A DNA stretch of 64,000 nucleotides from Pelargonium tetragonum (Eukaryota; Streptophyta; Magnoliopsida; Geraniales; Geraniaceae), in the NCBI GenBank assembly GCA_036897445.1, contig JAYMTL010000027.1, positions 1 through 64,000 of the forward strand, read 5' to 3'. Positions within the stretch are counted from its first letter, which is position 1. Every line of letters begins with the position of its first letter. Positions 24,486 through 37,100 of this stretch are shown here, one piece after another. The notes under the pieces were generated by a model. It was not told the origin of the DNA and made no database searches. It worked only from the letters and a program-made list of their open reading frames with translations. The translations under genes and the position numbers were made by a program.

Positions 24486-25639
24486 AAAGAGAAATTCCTG
24501 GACACTAACCTGTTTGTTCTTTATTAGATTTATGTTATTTTTATACAGAGTTCCTACAATATTGGCATAGGACTAAAGAAACACCCAAGTTTGGAGAAGG
24601 CTGTAGTGTAAAAGGGTATCTTAGTAGACAAAAAATGAATTGGAGAAGGGTGCAATCCCTTGGCAGGCGTAGATAAGTGTATTTTAGCTAACGTACCCCT
24701 GGTATAAGGAAAGTCTCTCTTATTCTTAGAACCCCTTTTTCGTTAAGTACTATACTGGAAGTAATTCTTTCCGAGATACTATTACCAGACTTTTTCTTCT
24801 GAATATTTACTAATCTTAGGGCCTCCTTTTTTATTTTTAATAGGACGGGTATAACAACTTTGGCTAAATAATGTAGGTTCGGAATCCCGCTATAACTGGA
24901 ATTCAATAGAGGGGCATTTCTCACAGTAATGGCTATTTATAATAAAAGGGTACTGCAATCTTAATATTTAACGGGGAGGTCAGGGATTGAATTAATTCTA
25001 TGCTCGGTTTGTACTTCAAAACGGAAGCTTTCTAAAGAAGAGTTGTAGGGTTCCTACGCGATTCCTTCAAATTCAAAGATAAAGTTTAAAACTCTTGCGT
25101 AATTTCTAGGATTTCCCTTTTGCAGAGAGCTGATTGGGCACGGGTCTCGTATTTATGATTTACAAGAAATTCACTTTTGTAAGTTTATGTAATTAAGGCC
25201 AAAGTACTTTACTATCTTTAGGACCACGAGAAATGTAGCTGTACGAGGGGTCGGTTGAACAAGCGGGCCCCTGCCTAAATGGACACACCTCTTGTAGGGT
25301 TTCCTAATTAGCAAAGGGAGCTACTGGGACATAAAGTTTTAACAAAAGAGGGATTCTGAAAAGTTTAATTAAAGAAATCGAAATTATAGTTATATTCTAA
25401 CTCTAGAGCCTAAGCAAAAGGTACTAAGTTCTTGAGAGAAACATATTTTACTAGTGGTTCCTATACTAAAAAGAGCCGACCAACGGAAGAGGTCTAATCT
25501 GATTATTACTTTGAAACAAAAGTCGGACCAAAAAGTTTTCTAGGAGCTCGGATTGAATAAGCAGAATTGTCAAGATACAAAAACAATTCTAGGAATTTTT
25601 ATCGGGGGCGCTACATAAGGGTAGCAAACAATAGAAGGA

Positions 25640-25652
25640 AAAGGGCCCCTTT
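25640..25652. repeat. 13-nt palindrome AAAGGGCCCCTTT, copy 1
   Basis: Arms AAAGGG and CCCTTT surround one C. The identical 13-mer occurs at 34149-34161, with different flanks (CGA here, TTT-AGG there). This suggests a conserved core, or independent evolution to the same shape. Confidence 0.55.
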
Positions 25653-26594
25653 CGATCTCAAGCTCAAGCAACATACGTATCATATATATAGGGCCCTGTA
25701 TTGGGTATATTAGGATGCTGCCTTTGTTTTAAATTTAGAGACTCGTTGTACAAGCGAGACGAAATAGAATTTAATCCGGTTGCGTATTCAACAAGAGAAA
25801 CTTATTTATTATACTACTTGTTTAACCCTACCGCCCTCTTTGTTAAACAAAACTTATGCCTAAGGCAATTTAAGGAATAAAAGTTAATAATATAAGACCT
25901 CTTTTTTATATTTTTATAGTAGGGCCCTATACCCTAAAATACCGGAATAATTAGAACTTATAGCATATTAAAGGTTTTGTAAAAAGCCCAACCCAGGTGT
26001 AATAAAGAGGTGCTGGAAATGCAATTAATTTACTAGAATCTACTATTGACGCAGTTACAGTAAAAAGAAGTTTTTGTGCCCCTTAATAAAAGGGTAAAAG
26101 TTCCTGCTCCAGAGTTTTTTAGGACCCGTACGATTTGTTCCTTCAAAATTTGTAATAAGAATATAAAAAAAAGGATTCCCTAAAAATTCTTAAGATAAGC
26201 TTACGTAAGCAATTCAAGAATTATATAATAAAATTTGGCGATAAAGAGGTCAACGTGGAAACTTACAAGCACCCCAAACTGCAGATAATTGACACTCTAG
26301 AGATTCCATTTGGTATTATTCTATTGAATCCGTATTCCCAATTCACTTATCTTTTACAGTAAATTCTTTAAGGTAATTTGTTGCTCTTAATGTTCCTTGT
26401 CGTCACTGAGAGGGGACTTTCAAATTGCCTTACAATGAGTTTTGCTCCATATGTAAATATATTTGGTAAGCATTTTTCATGAGTTTTTTTATAGAAGGAA
26501 TTTAGACAGCTAGTAAAGCAGACCTCTCATTTTTTTTAGAAGAAGTTTTTTTGGATTAAGAAAGGTACAGAAGTAGATAAGAAAACTGAAGTAG

Positions 26595-26717
26595 GAAAAC
26601 AAGGAGTGGTTTGGGATTAGAACCTATGTCTTATGGTATTACTGTGTAATTCTGGTTAAAAGGTGTCCGGGAAATAAAGCTAAAGTCTTTTTTTCTTGTA
26701 AATGGAGTCAGTTTTAA
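26595..26717 (+). CDS. Short open frame with hydrophobic segment
   Basis: The frame is open for 40 codons between TAG at 26592 and TAA at 26715, with no ATG at its head. After a polar start (ENKEWFGIRT) comes YVLWYYCVILV, a short hydrophobic run, then a basic end (KRCPGNKAKVFF). An overlapping + frame, 26650-26802, is open for 50 codons and encodes a Ser/Thr/Lys-rich end (RIATKTKTRVSSSTKTQ). Only one of the two can be in use at any point. The island, about 26.55-27.1 kb, is purine-rich and poor in palindromes. There is no family match and no start or ribosome binding site. A chance open frame is quite possible. Confidence 0.15.
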   Translation, partial: ENKEWFGIRTYVLWYYCVILVKRCPGNKAKVFFSCKWSQF

Positions 26718-29700
26718 GAATGGAAGTTCTAGGATAGCTACGAAGACTAAAACAAGGGTATCAAGTAGTACAAAGACTCAGATTTTAAGTTCTTTATGTT
26801 AGAAGTACAAGATAAAGTCTTATGATAATTCCAATTTAGTTTTAGAGGGACAAAAGAATTTAATAGGTTTTAAAGTCAATTTTGTAAATTTTCTTTCCTC
26901 AATTCTTAGCTAAAATTGAAATGAGATTTGTATTTAGGAAGTTCTAGTACATAGAGATAGTAAAGGTCTTCTAAGAGTTTTTAGTATCGAAGTAAACCCT
27001 ATGGCCCTGTATATTAAATATTAATTAAAAGGAGGTGTTAAAGTCTTTTTAATTAACTTTGGAAATTTGTAAGTACTTTTACTGAAGTGTTATAAACTAA
27101 GTCTGGTGGGAGGCATTCTTTACTAAAAGAAAAGGGAAGATGTAGCTGATGAGTAGGCTCTAGGAATTCAGGAACAGTTTCTATAGAACTTAGTTTAGGG
27201 TTTTACAGGAAAGAATGAAAAGGTAATTTGCCAGTTAGAATGATGTTTTGCACTGTCTTATATTTCAGCCCGGGAAGTTTTCGAAGGGCAAGGTCTAGAA
27301 GAAGGTGACTAATAAAAATATATAAGAAAGAAAAATGGAATTTGAGGTACAGCACCCTAATAGACCACTAAGCCCTTGGTTTTTCACTATTCTAGATAAT
27401 AACTATGGGTTTTTGGTTTAACTACGTTACCTTCATTTTTCGGATAGAAAGCTCTATACAGGCAAGGAATCAAACTCATTTACAAGACAAAGTTTCTTAG
27501 GGGCTACTTCTTATGAGCTGCAACTAGTAAAATACTAGCAAATCCCGGCAGAAGTTTGACACGTATATTACTAAATTCCTGTAGTCCTGCTAAAATATGA
27601 GCGAGATCCTAGTATGTAGGTAAAGAGCCCCTCCTTTAATTGTTTTTTTGTTAGAAACTTATTAAGGGAATTCCCGTTGTACAAAAAGGGCTCCTTAGTT
27701 AGAAATCTAGACGAGAGCCCCGGAATACCAAACAAGGGTTTTTAACTTCTTGCCCTGTTTATCTAATAAAAAGCTAAGGTTTGTAACCTATAAAAGACTC
27801 TTTAGAGAGAAATTTATCCTCTACTTTCTTAAAGCTAGTTGCCAAGGTACCCCTTACAGTATACCGTAAAAAGAAAAGGAAACCTTACCTTACAAGCTCC
27901 TGCTTTTGTTTAGAACTACTTGAATTTTTTAAGGGAAGCGCCCTATAACAAAAGTAAAGATATCCAAGAGCTTCTCTCAATAAATTGGCTTGTAACTGCC
28001 TGGAACTATAAAGGCTAGGAATTCTTAGGTAGTATAGTTTACCACGTACTTAATCTCGGCAGGACTCTTGGGGATAACCCCGAAAAGAGCCCTCTCCTAA
28101 GTGGATATTTTCTATTACATTTATACTGTCCTCAGTTTTATTGTAAGGAAAAGTTCTTATAGTTGCATTACATTATAAGAGGGCCCCAGGACCCTGTTTT
28201 TTTAAATTTTATCCTTTTTATGCTGTAAATTAACTTTCTACTTTATCGAGGGGTCTATCCCGAATATAAAGGCATCGCTTATGTATATAGCCCCCTCGGA
28301 ATTCCTAAATGCGAGGAAAGCTCGCAATTTCAACGAGAAAAGTTAGGTAATCTTTAAAAATAGAAAGAGAAGCCGGCTCTTTAAACTTAAAAGACTCCTA
28401 TAGGATTGCTTTCAAATTAACACTTAAGGCTCAAATAAAGGGATTTCTCTTGCAGCAATATATATAATAAATTAAATAAAACAAAAATGAAGCTTTATTT
28501 GATACAATAAATAAAGGGTTTTCCTCAAAGTACTACTGAAAGTAGGGGTAACCTTGGATAAGAATAAGAAGAAATACTCCACCAGCATTCTCTAATATGT
28601 CTCAGGATCGGGACACTTTTAGTATAGTTAAAAAGGAATCCTATATAAGTTCAATTTTTTTGCGTAATTCTAAGGATTCTAATATACTTAAACTCTCGGG
28701 AGCTTTTTGAACTAGCATAAGCTTACTTTTTAACAATTTAAGGTAATTTCAAAAATTTTTTAAGAGTATCGTCAACTACACAGCGGACCCCGTAATCTAG
28801 TTGAGTGATGAAAGTTAGCTTATTCTATTTCAGAAAAGTATTTGAACCTTGTACATATCACACACAAAAGCAAGTGCCAATCTAATATATACATACATAT
28901 AGAAGAGCCCGGCGGAAACTCGGCAGTCAACCCTTTTATATTCAGCAAATTCCTAAAATAAAACCTAGAATATGTGTTATCATGCACGAACTCGTAGAAT
29001 CCTTAAAAAAATCTCAGTAAATGAACAAATCGATGTATGTTCATGAGTTGCCTACACAAGGAAAGTAAGCGCTTTCAATGTTCTTATGAGGATTCCCCGA
29101 ATGAAGAACAGCAGCTAGGGCTAGATTATACGAAAAACTTATTCATTACAAAGTGCAGAGGTTATTACAATATGGAGGACTTCCAAACACGCAAGCAACA
29201 ATTCTAAGATAAAATTTATACTTAAAAGCTGGGGCGTAAATTCCTGTCAAGAGAAAAACCTTGCACTTTTTGCTCCTACTCTTCCGATTTTTAAGAGTGT
29301 CCTGATCCTTTACTGGATTAAAAACTCTAGGTACAGGTGCCTTCTTCTCTAAATAGAAAAGTCTTAAGTGATTTACACCAGTCAAAACTAATAAATAGAA
29401 ATTCCATTGTCAGATAGAGAGAAGTTTAACGGTTCGGTTAGGCCAAAAGGACTAGATTCCTAAGCGTTTTTGTTTCTTAATTCAGCGAGCTCCTTTTTAT
29501 ATTAGGGATAGCTTCCAGGAAGGGCGTTCCTAATACCCTTTAAATACATGTATTAATTTTATATTACCAGTTCAAAAATTCTTTATACTATACCAATCGC
29601 TCTGCCTTGGCATTGAGAATGACTTTCATAACACTATAAATTCTAAAATCTTACAGAATATTAAAGCACTGCGGGAATTGTAATGGGTTGTATTTATTAA

Positions 29701-30074
29701 GACTCGAAGCTAGAACCCAAAGTAAAGGGAATTCGTATAATATCAGGAGCTCAAAGTCTAATTTTTTCTTGAAAAGCACACGCTATAGTTTCCTACCACC
29801 TAAAGGAGCTCTTTTTTATTTTGAGGAAATTTACCCAAACCAAAGCGGTAAAGTACAATTGTAGACAGTAAATAACGAAGTCCTTTGTACGAGTCAAATT
29901 CTTTTTGCTTACTTTCACGTGTCCATTATAAATTGGAAATTAAAGAAAGTTCATTTTAACACTTAAAAACTAGCACGCGTTTCGCTAAATCTTGTATAGT
30001 AAGGGTACTCTCTTTTCTAAGACTCTACCTCAAGTTATGGAGTATGTCGATTTGTAAGGGCTTGTACAGGGAGT

Positions 30075-30088
30075 TCGGGGTTTCCCGA
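30075..30088. repeat. Hairpin TCGGG-GTTT-CCCGA
   Basis: A five-base stem closes a GTTT tetraloop. An outer pair of arms, CTTGT at 30061-30065 and ACAAG at 30095-30099, encloses it, so the element is a nested hairpin of about 39 bases. Confidence 0.5.
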
Positions 30089-31907
30089 TAAGAAACAAGT
30101 ACTCAGTATGTTTAAGTAAGCAGTTGCACAAAGCCTAATTCCTAATAGGGCCCTGGATACCCAAGGGAATCCTTTTTGCCGGGACTAGTGCCCACGGAGT
30201 AGCTTGGACTTAGCACTAACGAACCCTTGCTTTAGGTACTTTAGTTATAAAGTATGAGCCCTAGCGGGAGCTTTTATAGAATTAGATACTAGACGGAGAG
30301 CCCTTAGGATAAACACTTAAAACTATGTATTTACTAAGGGGTACTTTGCTTGTTCTTAAAGATAGGAACTTCTAGTTAGTTAAAAAGAGAGACTCTGTAT
30401 TTTTCTTTTCTGTAGGGCTCCTTATCCCAAACCCTTATAGGGCGTCTTTCGTTAACTGTTGTATAAATCTTGAAAATATTATGCTTGGCTTAATTATAGT
30501 TGTTTTTTTACCCTTGAGATGGGAGCCTTGGTGAATAGACGCGTAGTTAAATACGGGAGCTCCCAGGATTGTACCCTTTAATTTGAGTAAACCCAAGCTA
30601 ATCCTATACTCGGGGCTCTAACACTCCTTTCCCTGTTATAAAAGACAGGAATATTCAGGTTTCTGCTTAATTATGGGAAGTCTTCTACTTAAAGTGGCTA
30701 AAAGGTTTCGAGAAGAATAGCAAGGTATATAATAGAGTCTTTCTTTGTTTTTATAATAGAGCGGCTTCAAAAAGCAAATGTTGTGAAAAACTTTTTGCAA
30801 CCAACCCGTATAAAATGCCGGCAAAATATAGACCCGTACTTTTAAGTTACAAAGTTTTAGATCAAGTACAGCTTACAAAAAATTAGAAAGTTCTTGTAAC
30901 TACTCCTAAATAATTTTAGACATCTCTTTTTTTTTACTTTTTTGATACTACTCAGAATCTGAAAACACGTCAGTATACCACATCAAGATTTTGAGTTCAC
31001 CTCACTTGGAATAATACTCAAGACAAAAGGAAAGATATAATAAGAAATTCTGTAGTAAAAAGATCTATAGTTAAAGGCCTCCTCTGCTCGGGAAAAGCCT
31101 AGTTTAAAAACTAACTTTCTTTAAATTAAATATTGCTTAATTATAGGGCTATATATGTCAAGATTGTTCGATGTGAAATCGCTACTACGATGCGCTTAGG
31201 TTCCACCTTATGGGAGGAATTTATAATACTAGGATGCCTCTATTAACATAAAAGGCCTTAGCTATCTATACTTATGCGTTAACTAGATATCTCTAAGTAC
31301 TCCTAAACCTAAAAAAGAATATTACTTACTAGTAACTAGTAAACAAGGCCTTTTTTTAAAGATCTTGTTTAGAATAACCTTTTTGTCAGCGAATGGGGAA
31401 GTGGTTAAGAGTAGGACTTAAGAAAGGAAACTACTATATGAAGTGAAATGCGGATCGATAAGGAGCTCCCGTGTTTTAGAGATTCTAAGTGCAAAGTTCC
31501 TTAATTTCAAAAGGTGCTTAGAATTCTGTGTGTGGGTTATAAATATTTCAGATATCTTGTTTTTGCTTAGCTGTCTCTATAAAAGAAAAAGACTAGGGCA
31601 CCCCTTTCAGACGACTGGAGCTCCAAATTCTTATACTTTTTCTTTGAATATTTTTAGTTGGATTTGGATCCCCTTCATAAACTTGGGAATTTAACGTCTA
31701 GAATTCTGTAGGAATGTCAGGGGTTGACCCTTTGTAGCTGCCGATATAACTTATGATTTTACTAAATTTTTTGGGTAGTTGTAGGACTCTATACTTTACT
31801 TTATAGGAATGACTTAAGAAGGAAGGGAGGTCTTCTCTTTCTAAAGAAGTTTGTTTTACTACTGAATACAGGGATACCGCCAGCTTTAGTCCGTCTTTTG
31901 TATCTTA

Positions 31908-31917
31908 AAGGGCCCTT
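31908..31917. repeat. AAGGGCCCTT palindrome
   Basis: This ten-base perfect palindrome is the even-length relative of AAAGGGCCCCTTT. Confidence 0.5.
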
Positions 31918-32698
31918 CTAGCCTTTAACTAAGAAGCTCTGGGGCAGGACTTTTGTGGTAATAGAAGTATAACAGACAGGTAGATTTGTGCTAGTCAAAC
32001 AAGATTCATCATTCAAAGCCTCACACGGTTAACTAAGGAAATTCCAAACCAAGATAAGTCTTGTAGTAATTGAACGAGGTTATGTTATCCTGACAAAGGG
32101 GTAGCTTCTAGTAAAATAAAATTATATAAACAAAAAATAGAATAAGAGATGGATTCACTTACGAAAAAGATAATTAAGCGAATACTTTACCCATTAAAAT
32201 AAAAGGGTCGAACCTTGAAAATCGTGTTTTACAATAACAAAAAAGGAAATTAACTTTGATTGCCTTAATAAAGAAACTTTTTTAAACTTATATGTTAGAC
32301 AACTACGGGCCATCAAAATTTTTAAGTGAGGAATTCTCTACTGTTAGTTTAAAGTAACTCTTTCCTTTGAGTATTAATAGTACTATAACTAGAAAATACA
32401 ATAGAAGGAAGACTTCCGAATTTCTCGATCTAGGAGTGCCCAATTCTTATAAGAGAAACAAGATACTTGTGTAAGGAAATTTCTATGCCGTTGAGAAGTT
32501 CTTTTTATATAGGTTAATTTAAATGAAGAAAATGTAGAATAATATAAATAGAATTTAGAAGGAGAAACTAGAACTACTCTATTAAATAAAAACCTATAAT
32601 ATCATATATCTATTCCTAATACTCTTTAGACTATACTTATTTATTATTAATTTATATAATAAAGTAACTATATAACTCCAAAACTTTCCTACTAGTAA

Positions 32699-32758
32699 TA
32701 CATATTCTACCTTGTACTAGCTAGTATTACTCCCCCTCCTAACAAAAAAGATAATTAG
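32699..32758 (+). CDS. Very short open frame, hydrophobic then Pro/Lys-rich
   Basis: Nineteen codons lie between TAA at 32696 and TAG at 32756: YIFYLVLASITPPPNKKDN. It has no ATG. Listed because its layout (hydrophobic run, a short Ser-Ile-Thr/Ala-Pro stretch, then Lys) echoes 43572-43730 and the middle of 10868-10984. On its own the length is well within chance. Confidence 0.1.
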   Translation, partial: YIFYLVLASITPPPNKKDN

Positions 32759-32812
32759 AGTAGTATACTATAGCTCCGCCTTCTCCTAGAGTAAGTCCTC
32801 CTTTTTCCCTAA

Positions 32813-32941
32813 AGGGATAACTATACAATAAAAATCTTTCCTAGATTGGGGGATCCTGTAGGTATAGGCAACAAGAAGAAGAGTATTATAAAGACTAAAA
32901 ACAAAGTTCTTAAGACTCCTAATGAAAGGTTTATCTCCTAA
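32813..32941 (+). CDS. Short open frame with Lys-rich end
   Basis: The frame is open for 42 codons from just after TAA at 32810 to TAA at 32939, with no in-frame ATG. It reads RDNYTIKIFPRLGDPVGIG, then a basic stretch KKKSIIKTKNKVLKTPNERF. A dispersed GGATCC palindrome lies inside and would be read in frame as part of Gly-Asp-Pro. I recognise no family. The surrounding 32.5-33.1 kb is very AT-rich and has few palindromes. Confidence 0.15.
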   Translation, partial: RDNYTIKIFPRLGDPVGIGNKKKSIIKTKNKVLKTPNERFIS

Positions 32942-34148
32942 AAAAGTGTGAGGGTTAAGGCATTAACATTAAGTCAATTAAGCCTAAGTCAAAAGAAGTT
33001 TTCGTAATTTGTGTTCCTTTGGTTTCTAGGTTTCTGATTCCATATAATGGATAGGTTAGGAAGTCTAAATAGCTAAGGCTAAAGCAAATAGTTTACGGTA
33101 AAAAGACATAAGTACGGAGAACTAAAGCGTAAAGGAATTTCTATAAAATATTCGGTCAAGAAGTTGTTGCGTTAAAGTTTCTTTCACGGATCAAGAAAAA
33201 TTGTAATTTCAGGCTTGAGGAATAATAGTTAGCATTAATTAAGTATTTCAAAGACCGAGCTTGATTTTATAAGGGGAATCCTCGTATAGAATTGAGGGTA
33301 AAGCCCATACTTAAAAATTTTCTTTGCAGGGAAAGTCTGCGCAGAACGCTTCTGAAAAGCATTCAAAATAACTTACTCCTTATACAAGTAACCGGCTTAT
33401 TTTATATAATAGGAGATATGAAAAACCTAAGGGATGTATCTACTAGTTTTTGTAGGTTAAGATCTTACTTTTTACCTACATTTAAAGATAGATCCCAAGA
33501 CGAGTGCATTCCAAATTGAGAGATATCAACCCACTTTCAAAGTGAGTCCTAAGTGTTGCCAATTCGAATATGGCTTACATCAGACCTCTTTTACTTTTTT
33601 TTGGAATAGAATGTAACACGATTGAAAAGAAAGAGAGTCTTCATAAAAGTTTTTCTAATCACGAGCGTGAGTTATTTAAAAAGCTAGTTTAGGGACTGAA
33701 ATTCTCTATCTAGTAGCTAAGCCGAGTGTATAACGTATTCTTTGGGTTACTCAATACAGCGTATTTTTACCGGACTTTCTTTTTAGTATATAGCTAGTAC
33801 ATGTTATAGAGTTTTCTTGCTCCCGGTTTTTCTTGGATATAATGACTGCCTTTTTGAATCAAAAAAATCTAAGAATAGGTTTGAACTAATACCTTTAGAT
33901 AGATAAACCCCTGGATTATATTACTCAATAAAGACTTACCGCACTTCTGCATTTTTCTTTCTCAATGTCTCTATATGAGTCCCGAATGAATTCTATTGAT
34001 ATAGCATTTTTAACTGGGGACTTAACTAGTACTCTCTATTTTTCGACATAACAGGGTCTTAGGTTCCTCTTAGTGTGTTTTGTGTCAGCCCTTACTCATT
34101 TTCTCTAACTTCTCCTGTGTTTTAAAAAAGCTTTAGTCAAACTGGCGT

Positions 34149-34161
34149 AAAGGGCCCCTTT
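34149..34161. repeat. 13-nt palindrome AAAGGGCCCCTTT, copy 2
   Basis: Identical to 25640-25652 over the 13-base core, with different flanks. Confidence 0.55.
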
Positions 34162-37100
34162 TTTAGGAGGATATATTTTATCCAAAATTTTCTATTTCCT
34201 TCTCCTAAGGCGCTAAAGTTATTTTGAGCGAGTAAATATTATTTCAATTGGGAAACTTCGGTTACACAAGACTAAGTTAGCAAAAAAGCTTATTACCTAT
34301 AAGGAGTCCTGGCGAGGCTTGTTTATCTTATGAAAATCTTACTTATTCGTGTTTATAGGTTCTAGATTATTAGAATTTAGACCCCTTCCATATATTAGAG
34401 GGGTTTAGAATCCGTTTAAAATACCAGTTATATCTTACCCATATTAGAAAAAAAGCCTAATCTATCTATTAGAAATACCTTCCCTTTACTCTTAGTCGAA
34501 ACTGTATAAGGTTTCGCAAAGTCTAACTTTCTGAGCAAATACTCCTTATGGGTATACCTCATTTAAATTTAAAGAAAAAGACTATTCCTTTCCTTATTAC
34601 TTAAGTTCCCCAGGAGGACTCTTTCTAAGTAAAAGTTCTTTTTTAAGGTTCCTAAGCTATACGCTAGACTTTTCACTAAAAAAGGTAGAAGGCCTAACCC
34701 CTTTAACAAGGAAATCAATACCTTTAGGACCTTTTTTATTTAAGGGATTTTTTGACCCTTTTACGGTATAATAGTATACCCTTAAATTACGTAGTAAATG
34801 GGTGAAGAAGAGAAAAAGCGATTAAGAATTACTAACGGAAACTCAGGAGATACTAAACTAAGTCTTTTAGCTGATGACTATTAAGGGGCCCTTTTGCACT
34901 AAGTCACTAACGGGAGCTCCATCAACAAAGAGAGATTGACTGGAGCTGGAGGAAGAGACTGACCCGGAGATACTAGAAAAGAGCTATAAAGTGGGAATCC
35001 TAAAATAAGAGAATGAAAGGTCGCCATCCTTCCTTCTTTTGGAAGCATACAGGAGATTTGACTACATAAAAGAAATTGAAGAAAGCTAGCCATGAAACTT
35101 GCATGAATGAGAGCTCTTTTTCAGTTGAGTCAATTTTCTATTTCAAAAAGAAAAGAAACTTTACCAGTATCACTAATAACTTCTATTTTAAATCTAATAA
35201 ATAAAAAGGCTTTTACGAAATTAAGTAAGCAATACAAAGAAAGGAGACTTAACCCCTACTCTATACTTTACTTCAGGCTTTTATTATTTTATTCCGAGGA
35301 TTCCTAAACTTGTTCCTAAAAACTTGTACAAATGAAACTGACTAAAGAAACTCTTAAAAAATCTTAGGAACGAATTACAAAAAAACTCTATTAATTACAA
35401 GAATACTAAAACAAAATTGTATTTCTATTTAAAAGTCATAAAAACCCGGTTAGCCTGCCGAGTAAGATGTTTTATTTTATCTGTTTAGCATCAGCTTTTA
35501 CAATATAATTCTTGAATTGCTTGCTTTAGAGAAGATTTTAGCTCTTTGTTAACCAGATCCGGAAACTAGGGTCTAAACGATATCCTATAGAATTAAGTTT
35601 CCAGCCCCTTAAAGTAAACTGTAACAGTGTCCTGTAACTGCAATAACTAAGGGAGGACTGCCCTCCAACAGCGCCGGGCCAGGTATTATTAATCCGTGTG
35701 AGCTACTATAAGGGAGATTTAGGATATTCCTTCTACTTACTACTTAGAAATACTCCGTCATTTTGTATTATAACAAGTAATTCTAATAAGTAACTTTGTG
35801 TTCGAAAATAAAAAAAAAGTACTCCAGTGCTTCACAGTATAAGTCTCATAAAATTTTCAAAGTAAGCTTAGTAGTAAGGATTCCCCCGTAAGGACTTGCT
35901 AGATAAAATGGGTAGACTTAAATTTAGCGAAAAATGCGACCGGTGAGTCTTTCGTACTTTTTCTAAAATAACGCTAGCTTTTTTATTTAAGAGGGGGCGG
36001 GAAAGCTCCGTTGGCATTATTATTATACCTTTTATATGTTCCGACAATTAGATTGAGAGCTTATACAAGGGAAATTTCTAGACTTGCCTTTAACAAGGGT
36101 TTTTCGTTATAAAGTAAAGCATATTCTGTAATTCGGGTTAGTTATTAATGAATAGGAAATCCTGATGGTCAAAGAAATCCCTGGTTTAGCTTATTTAGTT
36201 AGACCACACTTACACACATCTTACTCAAGAAGTTAGAACGGATACCCAAATGTAAGCGACTAACTAATAGACTAATATTATATTAGGCTTTTTCAGAGAC
36301 AAATTATGAAGATACTTAGTGGAGAACAAATTAAAGTCTTTTATGGAATTAAGCGGTTTTTATTTTAAGACTCCTAGTATACTAAAGAGTGCTATATATA
36401 TAAGATATTTTATTCTGTTACTTCCAGTTATAATTAACCCTGCCTTATTGAATTGCAAACAAAGGGGAATGCTCAATAAATTTCGGTATTCCATAAATCC
36501 TTCTGCGACTTAGTGTAGTGTTATAATGCTCGTTTCATTTTGTTATAGCGCGGGCTTTTTTTACCCTAAAAGGCAGAGCGTAAGACACGGAAAACTTCTA
36601 ACTTATAGAAAAGGGTTACCCCCTGCTGTTTATAAACAATATTACGACAGGCTAGAGCTAGATAAAACTGACCACGACTTAGTGTAAAAAGGAAGGGTAT
36701 AAGAGACGCTGCTCACGGGGGTATCGAAATCCACCAATAAGTCCTGCTATGAGGAAGCTCTAGTAAACTTATTAAAAACTAAAAAGCCCTTTGCCTATAA
36801 AAAAGGGAACTTAATAAAAGAAAATTCCGGTAAAAGGTACCCCGCACAAGCTTTTAACCCATCGAGTAAGTTTTAGTATTTTGAGCTTTAGAACTCATAA
36901 TAATTCTCTTTATTTTTCTTCTGAGGAAGTAGCTGATGGAACGGATCCCCGTGCGATTTTTCTTTATCTTATAAACTTAAATCACCTAGTATAGATAAAA
37001 CTTTTCTAAATTACAAATAAGGGTGGGTAACTGAGGAACAAAAAAAGACTATAACCAAAGAAATATATCGAATTGTACTAAAACGAGCAGCCATGAAAAT

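Larger units (their letters stand above)
17176..26594. other. Non-coding, hairpin-rich AT-rich DNA
   Basis: No gene was recognised. It contains the 12-bp palindrome at 20267-20278, eight Gs at 20526-20533, a 9-bp tandem duplication at 21926-21943 and another at 24468-24485, a possible large-subunit rRNA-like motif at 21569-21580, and one copy of the 13-mer AAAGGGCCCCTTT at 25640-25652. Dispersed palindromes are dense throughout. Confidence 0.55.
26803..32698. other. Non-coding, mostly hairpin-rich
   Basis: The first 300 bases continue the purine-rich, hairpin-poor texture; after about 27.3 kb dense palindromes return. A nested hairpin lies at 30061-30099 and a GGGCCC palindrome at 31908-31917. 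I find no gene, RNA gene or mobile element. Confidence 0.55.

Noticed and set aside
34798-35060. Short frames of acidic and Lys-rich composition around 34.8-35.1 kb on the + strand
   Set aside because: Each is under 30 codons and ends at a stop. They lie over a minus-strand ORF (34899-35093) and next to a + ORF (35107-35307), none with recognisable features.
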